Of a DNA stretch of 19,763 nucleotides, positions 15,952 through 19,763 are shown in pieces; within the stretch, counting starts at the first letter, position 1; every line of letters starts with the position of its first letter. The stretch comes from Candidatus Gastranaerophilales bacterium (GTDB lineage: Bacteria > Cyanobacteriota > Vampirovibrionia > Gastranaerophilales > Gastranaerophilaceae), in assembly GCA_900766355.1 (NCBI GenBank), contig CAAFVD010000075.1:1-19763 (forward strand), read 5' to 3'. The notes beneath the pieces are model-generated. The model saw only the letters and a list, made by a program, of their open reading frames with translations, did not search any database and had not been told where the DNA came from. The translations under genes and the position numbers were made by a program.

Positions 15952-15979
15952 TTGAAAAAATATAAAAATAAGTTAAAAT
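15952..15979 (+). promoter_or_regulatory. Promoter of the antisense RNA
   Basis: TTGAAA (15952-15957), 16-bp spacer, TAAAAT (15974-15979). Transcription should start near 15986-15990, just before a GC-rich hairpin. The promoter faces the peptide gene head to head. Confidence 0.6.
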
Positions 15980-15987
15980 AAAAATAC

Positions 15988-16078
15988 AGGCATGGGTGAC
16001 GAGAACACCCACACCCGTACCCTAATTAAAGGGATTTGAGTGCAAGAGCTATTGTTAATATTAATAATAGCTCTTTTT
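15988..16078 (+). ncRNA. Predicted antisense RNA (type I antitoxin)
   Basis: A predicted RNA of about 90 nt between a promoter and an intrinsic terminator. It has a 5-bp GC stem GGGTG/CACCC with loop ACGAGAA (15994-16010), a small CCCT/AGGG stem (16020-16033) and the terminator hairpin. It is complementary to the 3' half and the region beyond the stop codon of the peptide mRNA on the other strand, ending within the peptide gene. This matches an antitoxin RNA acting by base pairing. A 15-codon frame from ATG 15992 has no ribosome binding site. Expression is not shown by the sequence. Confidence 0.55.
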
Positions 16079-16097
16079 CGCTGATTTTAATTAGCAT
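16026..16097 (-). CDS. Small hydrophobic peptide, 23 aa, candidate type I toxin
   Basis: A 24-codon frame, ATG at 16097 to TAA at 16026. The peptide has a short charged N-terminus (MLIKISEKE), a hydrophobic stretch (LLLILTIALAL) and a polar end (KSL), like membrane-acting toxin peptides. Its ribosome binding site AAAGGAGGGT (16101-16110) is one of the strongest in the window, 4-5 nt before the ATG. A promoter stands about 80 nt upstream. The 5' leader can pair with codons 2-8 and so hide the start, and an RNA is predicted from the opposite strand. I do not recognise the peptide; it shares no obvious motif with Fst/Ldr, Hok, TxpA or AapA. It is convergent with the TPR gene and downstream of the sigma factor gene. 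If not a toxin it could be another small membrane peptide. Confidence 0.62.
   Translation of the reverse strand: MLIKISEKELLLILTIALALKSL
16044..16078 (+). terminator. Intrinsic terminator of the antisense RNA
   Basis: Stem AAGAGCTATTGTT (16044-16056) with AATAATAGCTCTT (16063-16075), one G-U pair, then a T-run ending at 16078. It lies wholly inside the peptide gene, so codons 8-17 of the hydrophobic segment double as terminator on the other strand. In the peptide mRNA the same sequence is a near-palindromic hairpin. Confidence 0.75.
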
Positions 16098-16142
16098 TTC
16101 ACCCTCCTTTCATATAAAGTCAGCGAAATAAAAATTAAAATC
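16076..16142 (-). promoter_or_regulatory. Alternative mRNA pairings enclosing the peptide start
   Basis: In the minus-strand mRNA two leader segments are complementary to adjacent coding segments. Leader TTTCGCTGA (16120-16128) pairs with TCAGCGAAA in codons 5-8 (16076-16084), and leader GATTTTAATT (16133-16142) pairs with AATTAAAATC in codons 2-5 (16083-16092). Both loops contain the ribosome binding site and the ATG. The pairings cross each other and share two bases, so they are likely alternatives, as in metastable type I toxin mRNAs. Confidence 0.6.
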
Positions 16143-16176
16143 TTTTGCCTGTATTTTCATTTTAATTCATAAATGT

Positions 16177-16205
16177 ATTGTAACACTTATTATATTTATT
16201 GGCAA
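16177..16205 (-). promoter_or_regulatory. Promoter of the small hydrophobic peptide
   Basis: TTGCCA (16200-16205), 17-bp spacer, TACAAT (16177-16182), each one or two bases from consensus. The predicted start near 16170 gives a 5' leader of about 73 nt that begins with the right arm of the inverted repeat. The remaining 16206-16306, up to the sigma factor stop, holds nothing I recognise, including no clear terminator. Confidence 0.7.
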
Positions 16206-16306
16206 ATATATGCAAAATTCAAAAACGCATAAACATCACACTAGAACAAAGACCAAATGATATTCTTTGAACAGTATTAATAAATTATTCAGTAATAACA
16301 AATAAT

Positions 16307-17293
16307 CTACCCTTTGATATAATTTTTCAGATTCGATGAAATATCTTTATTTTTGCAAAGTTTTTTAAGTTTTGATATTGCTCTGTTTTCTATCTGACGT
16401 ATTCTTTCTCTAGAAACATTATATATAGAACCAATTTCTTCTAGAGTTTTCTTATTGCCGTCATTATCCAAACCATAACGCAAGATAAGAATATCACGTT
16501 CCTTAGGGCTTAGTTGGTCTAAAATATGTCTTGTATCCTCTAACAAATTCTCATCAGAAACTCTTGAATCAGGTGACATAGTAGACTCATCAACAATATA
16601 ATCTATTATTTTGTTTGCATCATCTTTTTGATTAGTAGGAGTATCAATACTAATTGTAGACTGTGCAGACTTGATAATTGAATTCATTTTCTTTAAGCTT
16701 AACCCCAAGCTATCTGCAACTTCTTGTTTTGTTGGAACTCTACCAAGCTTTGTTGTCAAATCTATTGTTTCTTTTTTTATTTTAGTCAAAGAATCAATCA
16801 AATGAATAGGCAATCTAATAATCCTAGCTTTGTCTGCAATTGCTCTTGTAATTGATTGTTGAATCCACCAAGTAGCATATGTAGAAAACTTGTACCCTTT
16901 TGTATAATCAAATTTTTCAGTCGCTCTAATAAGTCCCATATTTCCTTCTTGAATTAAATCAAGAAAAGAAAGCCCACGTCCTATATATTTTTTAGCAATA
17001 CTTACTACCAAACGCAAATTTGCATTGATTAAAATTTTACGAGATAAGTTACAATTTTCATCTTTTATTTTTCTTGCGACTTCATGTTCTTCTTCTGACG
17101 ACAATAACGGTATTTTACCTATTTGTTGCAAATATATTTTTACAGAGTCATCAGAATTAACAACTGATAAATTCTCCGAATTTTTTGGTTCTTCAATAAC
17201 TACTGAATCAGAATCTAGTTTTTCAAAATCAACTCCTTCATCAGAAATCTCTCCGAAGTTTAAGTCAATTTTTTCCATATTATCTGTATTCAT
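16307..17293 (-). CDS. RNA polymerase sigma factor, sigma-70 group 1/2 (RpoD-like)
   Basis: Sigma factor that directs RNA polymerase to -35/-10 promoters. It has 328 residues and lacks the long region 1.1. An acidic start is followed by region 1.2 (SVKIYLQQIGKIPLLSSEEE, 50-69), regions 2.1-2.4 (LRLVVSIAKKYIGRG, SFLDLIQEGNMGLIRATEKFD, YKFSTYATWWIQQSITRAI, about 93-152), region 3 (about 170-240, with SIDTPTNQKDDANKIIDYI) and region 4 (LSPKERDILILRYGLD, then the helix-turn-helix TLEEIGSIYNVSRERIRQIENRA, 283-305). Whether it is the main or a second sigma cannot be settled here; cyanobacterial relatives carry several. The ATG overlaps the rlmB stop (TAATG), and AGAAGGGAG inside the rlmB end is its ribosome binding site. 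It is last in the nadA-rlmB operon. Confidence 0.93.
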   Translation of the reverse strand: MNTDNMEKIDLNFGEISDEGVDFEKLDSDSVVIEEPKNSENLSVVNSDDSVKIYLQQIGKIPLLSSEEEHEVARKIKDENCNLSRKILINANLRLVVSIAKKYIGRGLSFLDLIQEGNMGLIRATEKFDYTKGYKFSTYATWWIQQSITRAIADKARIIRLPIHLIDSLTKIKKETIDLTTKLGRVPTKQEVADSLGLSLKKMNSIIKSAQSTISIDTPTNQKDDANKIIDYIVDESTMSPDSRVSDENLLEDTRHILDQLSPKERDILILRYGLDNDGNKKTLEEIGSIYNVSRERIRQIENRAISKLKKLCKNKDISSNLKNYIKG

Positions 17294-18048
17294 TATTGAT
17301 TCTCCCTTCTGTTTTGTAAGCGTTGTCTTACAGCCTCAAATACTATAATAGCTGCCGCAGCAGAAACATTCAAAGAATTAAAATCTTTTAACATTGGTAT
17401 TTTAACCTTATAATCTGACATTTTTAGTAATGATTTTGAAACTCCTGCATGCTCTGCCCCCATAATTATGACATAATTCATATCTGAATAATTAATATCA
17501 TAACAAGTATCTTTTGAATCTGCGTCAGTTGCTATTACCCACCAGTTGTGTTTTTGTAATTTTTGTATTGAGGAAGATAGGCTATTTACTTTTATTATAG
17601 GAATGTGATTTACTGCACCTGCCGAAGTTTTCTCAACTACCGATGTAATTGGCGAATTTCTACGAGAAGGTATCATAATTCCATCAACTCCAGCACAAAC
17701 ACAAGTTCTGATTATTGCACCAATATTATGCACATCTTCAACACCATCAAGAACTACAAGAGAAGCATTTTCTGTATGCGTTTCAATAAAATCATCTAAA
17801 TCTGTATATTTAATAGGTGATATCATTGCAATTACACCTTGATGATTATATTCATTATGGTTTGCAAATTTATCTTTGCCAACAAATTGATAAACTATTC
17901 CGTTTGATTGAGCAAGTTCTTTAATTTTTTCAATTTTAGTATCAGTATGGATATTCTTAGAAATTAAAATTTTGTTTATTTCTCTTTTTCCAGAAGTTAA
18001 TGCTTCGATTATCGCATTTTTTCCATATATAAAATCTGTGTTTTCCAT
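17293..18048 (-). CDS. rlmB: TrmH-family 2'-O-ribose methyltransferase (RlmB-like)
   Basis: SPOUT-class enzyme that methylates a guanosine 2'-OH in rRNA (G2251 of 23S rRNA in E. coli RlmB). It has 251 residues. The N-terminal substrate-binding domain starts FIYGKNAIIEAL. The knotted catalytic domain has motif 1 NIGAIIRTC (108-116) with the conserved Asn and Arg, motif 2 IMGAEHAGVS (195-204) with the conserved Glu, and motif 3 SLNVSAAAAIIVFEAVRQR (225-243). The target RNA is assigned by family only. AGGTGAG stands immediately before the ATG, and the gene starts 11 bp after the nadA stop. Its end holds the ribosome binding site of the sigma factor gene. Confidence 0.93.
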   Translation of the reverse strand: MENTDFIYGKNAIIEALTSGKREINKILISKNIHTDTKIEKIKELAQSNGIVYQFVGKDKFANHNEYNHQGVIAMISPIKYTDLDDFIETHTENASLVVLDGVEDVHNIGAIIRTCVCAGVDGIMIPSRRNSPITSVVEKTSAGAVNHIPIIKVNSLSSSIQKLQKHNWWVIATDADSKDTCYDINYSDMNYVIIMGAEHAGVSKSLLKMSDYKVKIPMLKDFNSLNVSAAAAIIVFEAVRQRLQNRRENQ

Positions 18049-18059
18049 AACTCACCTGT

Positions 18060-18971
18060 TTATTTTGAAACTTGAAGCATTCTATCTATACAACCAAAAG
18101 CTTTTTGAGCAATATCTTTGTCTACAGTTACTTCATACTTTTCTTCATTCAACGTGTTGTAAATATCTTCTAACCTATTTGTTTTCATACTAGGGCAAAT
18201 TATATCTTCTCTAATCAAATAAAATTTCTTACCTAAATAATCTCTATGAAGTCTATCCACAACCCCTTTTTCTGTTACGATTACAAACTCATCATATTGA
18301 GGATTATCAGCAACAAACTTCATAATTCCTGATGTACTACCAACATAATCTGAAAGTAACGCAACTTGTTTTTGACATTCAGGGTGGGTTAAGATTTTAG
18401 CATTCGGATATTTATTTCTTGCAACTTTGATATCATCAACGGTTATTTTGTTATGAATTGGACAACAACCATCATAAGGTATAACCTCAACCCCATTTAA
18501 CTGTGATTCAACCCATTTTCCTAAATTTCTATCAGGTAAAAACAAAACTTTATCAGAACCTAAACTCTCAACTATTTTAAGAGCATTTGAACTTGTACAA
18601 CAAATATCACATTCAGCCTTAACCTCAGCAGTAGAATTGATATAACAAACAGTTGGGATATTCGGATATTTTGATTTGAATTCCCTAAGCTGTTTTGCAC
18701 TAACCATATCTGCCATTGCACAACCACAATCAAGACTAGGTATAAGCACCTTTTTCTTAGGTGATATAATTTTTGCAGTTTGAGCCATAAAAGTTACTCC
18801 TGCAAAAACTATAATATCAGCATCAGATTTAGCTGCTTGCTGGCTTAGATATAGTGAATCTCCAACAAAATCTGCAACCTCATCAATTTCAGCATTCTGA
18901 TAACAATGTGCAAGTATTACTGCATTTTTTTCTTGTTTTAATTTAATTATTTTTTCTCTAATATCCATCAT
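18060..18971 (-). CDS. nadA: Quinolinate synthase NadA
   Basis: Cytoplasmic [4Fe-4S] enzyme that condenses iminoaspartate with dihydroxyacetone phosphate to quinolinate, in de novo NAD synthesis. From the ATG at 18971 it has 303 residues, typical of the short NadA form. The three cluster ligands are C84 (DCGCAMADMV), C170 (YDGCCPIH) and C259 (IICPSMKTN), at nearly the same positions as in the Thermotoga enzyme. AHCYQNAEIDEVADFVGDSL (21-40), CTSSNA and HPECQ are also family motifs. A longer frame from TTG at 18989 would run through the TATAAT box, so I reject it; the ATG at 18968 is one codon away and also possible. No Shine-Dalgarno is present. First gene of the nadA-rlmB-sigma operon; nadB and nadC are not in view. 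Confidence 0.95.
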   Translation of the reverse strand: MMDIREKIIKLKQEKNAVILAHCYQNAEIDEVADFVGDSLYLSQQAAKSDADIIVFAGVTFMAQTAKIISPKKKVLIPSLDCGCAMADMVSAKQLREFKSKYPNIPTVCYINSTAEVKAECDICCTSSNALKIVESLGSDKVLFLPDRNLGKWVESQLNGVEVIPYDGCCPIHNKITVDDIKVARNKYPNAKILTHPECQKQVALLSDYVGSTSGIMKFVADNPQYDEFVIVTEKGVVDRLHRDYLGKKFYLIREDIICPSMKTNRLEDIYNTLNEEKYEVTVDKDIAQKAFGCIDRMLQVSK

Positions 18972-18977
18972 TTCTAT

Positions 18978-18983
18978 ATTATA
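18978..18983 (-). promoter_or_regulatory. -10 box of the nadA operon, leaderless arrangement
   Basis: Perfect TATAAT, preceded by TTTTTGTTA and followed by 6 nt (ATAGAA) and the ATG at 18971. No good -35 is visible. The element resembles those of rdgB and the TPR gene (TTTTGTWATATAAT). The intergenic stretch 18984-19167 shows no other clear signal. Confidence 0.6.
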
Positions 18984-19167
18984 TAACAAAAAGGTAGATT
19001 TTACGAAAATAAGAGAATTTAATTATTGGAATATATGCAATATTCTAATTTTGTTATATGAAAAATAATTAATATATTTCTGGTTTTGTAAAAATTTATT
19101 AACATTTAATTAGTGTACCAGCAACAATAATTTTTAGTAACTTTATATAAAAAGTGAAGGAATAAAT

Positions 19168-19763
19168 ATGGTAAATAACATATCTAATCAATATAATAGC
19201 CAATATTTCAAGCAACCACAACAATCTCAACAGCCACAGGGCAAAAATAAAACAATATATAAAAGTTTAACATATTTATCTTATGGTGTATTGGTACCAG
19301 CTTCAGGATTCGTTGGAGGAAAGGTTGCAAACAAACAATATCAAAAAAATAAACAAGCATTGTCAGATTTAGTATCAAAGCAAGGTCATGAACCGTTAGA
19401 TGACAAGTGTTTTAATTTTAGAGATAAGGTAATGGCGACCTTTAGTGATTTGGTACTGAACGAAAAAGAAGGGCACCCTGTAGATATGCCAAATTGTTTG
19501 TTGGTTGTAGGTGATGACCCAAAGTATTGTGAACGTATGATAGATTGGATTGGTAAAACAAGCAATGCAGATTATAAAACTATTAAGAATGGTGATAATA
19601 TATTGGCACATTTAGAACAATACGAAGAAAATTATCAAAAGACCAAAAATAGAACACTATTACATGTCAAAGATATGGAATCTCTAATAGACCATCACAA
19701 ATCCGAAGATTGGGTTGTAGAAAGTATGAAGGATATAATGTCAGCAGCGGCAGAAGATTATCA
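19168..19763 (+). CDS. Unrecognised protein, possible degenerate AAA+-like domain, cut by window end
   Basis: An open frame of 198 codons runs to the window end without a stop. The ATG at 19168 is preceded by GTGAAGGAAT at good spacing. The first 27 residues are Asn/Gln-rich (Q-rich tract QPQQSQQPQG). A moderately hydrophobic segment follows (SLTYLSYGVLVPASGFVGG, about 34-52), which could touch the membrane. Further on, PNCLLVVGDDPKYCERMIDWIGK lies where an AAA+ protein would have its P-loop strand, but no GxxxxGK[ST] is present. RTLLHVKDMESLI resembles the following Walker-B-like strand, with few acidic residues. So it may be a nucleotide-fold protein that has lost ATP binding; this is an inference from pattern only. 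It is divergent from nadA. Confidence 0.75.
   Translation, partial: MVNNISNQYNSQYFKQPQQSQQPQGKNKTIYKSLTYLSYGVLVPASGFVGGKVANKQYQKNKQALSDLVSKQGHEPLDDKCFNFRDKVMATFSDLVLNEKEGHPVDMPNCLLVVGDDPKYCERMIDWIGKTSNADYKTIKNGDNILAHLEQYEENYQKTKNRTLLHVKDMESLIDHHKSEDWVVESMKDIMSAAAEDY

Larger units (their letters stand above)
15973..16165. repeat. Near-perfect 20-bp inverted repeat bounding the peptide locus
   Basis: The left arm is 15973-15992 (TTAAAATAAAAATACAGGCA) and the right arm 16146-16165; the arms are inverted with one mismatch. In the minus-strand transcript the right arm is at the 5' end and the left arm beyond the stop codon, so the mRNA can fold into a closed 5'-3' panhandle. The left arm also contains the -10 box of the plus-strand promoter. 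Terminal repeats of a small mobile element were considered but no target duplication flanks them. Confidence 0.8.

Noticed and set aside
15992..16039. 15-codon frame MGDENTHTRTLIKGI on the plus strand
   Set aside because: It lacks a ribosome binding site and overlaps stable stems of the predicted antisense RNA.
15973..16165. 6S RNA (ssrS) suggested by a 190-nt segment with paired ends
   Set aside because: Two opposed promoters and an internal intrinsic terminator divide the segment, and a coding frame with a very strong ribosome binding site lies within it. The expected continuous hairpin with a central bubble is not apparent.
15973..16165. Miniature inverted-repeat transposable element
   Set aside because: The terminal arms look suitable, but no flanking target duplication is visible, and the arms fit well as 5'-3' pairing of the peptide mRNA. 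Several copies in the genome would reopen this option.
18972..18989. Longer NadA start at TTG 18989
   Set aside because: The extra six codons run through the TATAAT box, and the family N-terminus begins at the following ATGs.

Overview
The window is AT-rich bacterial DNA that best fits a gut, anaerobic, flagellated relative of the Cyanobacteria: Candidatus Melainabacteria / Vampirovibrionia, probably order Gastranaerophilales. EF-Tu has cyanobacterial-type stretches (ITRG.DKWVDKI, HVEYET.TRHYAHVDCPGH). HydG and an anaerobe-type biotin synthase point to fermentative anaerobic life, and a flagellin points to motility. The taxon is an inference from remembered family patterns; no search was run.

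Layout. 1-2418 (minus strand): a flagellin gene cut by the window start, with a long structured leader, then a stand-alone tuf gene with its own promoter and terminator. 2659-3882: an orphan Phe/Gly-rich 135-residue protein convergent with a coiled-coil protein that starts at TTG. 4054-7034 (plus): hydG, bioB and a DUF1643-like gene in one tight cluster. 7057-10262 (plus): a marR-emrA-emrB efflux operon with a near-ideal palindromic operator over the promoter. 10249-14113 (minus): rdgB and two tandem paralogues that fuse TPR repeats to a GT9-like glycosyltransferase domain. 14177-15934 (plus): a TPR-only protein, divergent from the glycosyltransferases. 15935-16306: a compact two-promoter RNA locus. 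16307-18971 (minus): nadA, rlmB and an rpoD-type sigma factor in one operon. 19168-end (plus): the start of an unrecognised protein.

The most notable element is the locus at about 15950-16205. On the minus strand a good promoter precedes a very strong ribosome binding site and a 23-residue hydrophobic peptide. On the plus strand an opposing promoter drives a short structured RNA that is fully antisense to the peptide mRNA and ends at an intrinsic terminator lying inside the peptide gene. The peptide mRNA has complementary 5' and 3' ends and a hairpin that can enclose its ribosome binding site. This is the architecture of a type I toxin-antitoxin locus (Hok/Sok, AapA/IsoA class). I do not recognise the peptide, so this would be an unnamed family.

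A second pattern is that six genes (hydG, rdgB, both TPR-glycosyltransferases, the TPR protein and nadA) have their ATG 6-7 nt after a -10 box with no Shine-Dalgarno, which predicts leaderless mRNAs. Flagellin, tuf, marR, bioB and the small peptide have clear Shine-Dalgarno sites. The flagellin leader carries two hairpins with AGGA loops, as expected for CsrA control. The TPR-glycosyltransferases resemble in architecture the Caulobacter flagellin glycosyltransferase FlmG, so they may act on the flagellin encoded about 10 kb away. I saw no tRNA, rRNA, CRISPR array, transposase or prophage gene.
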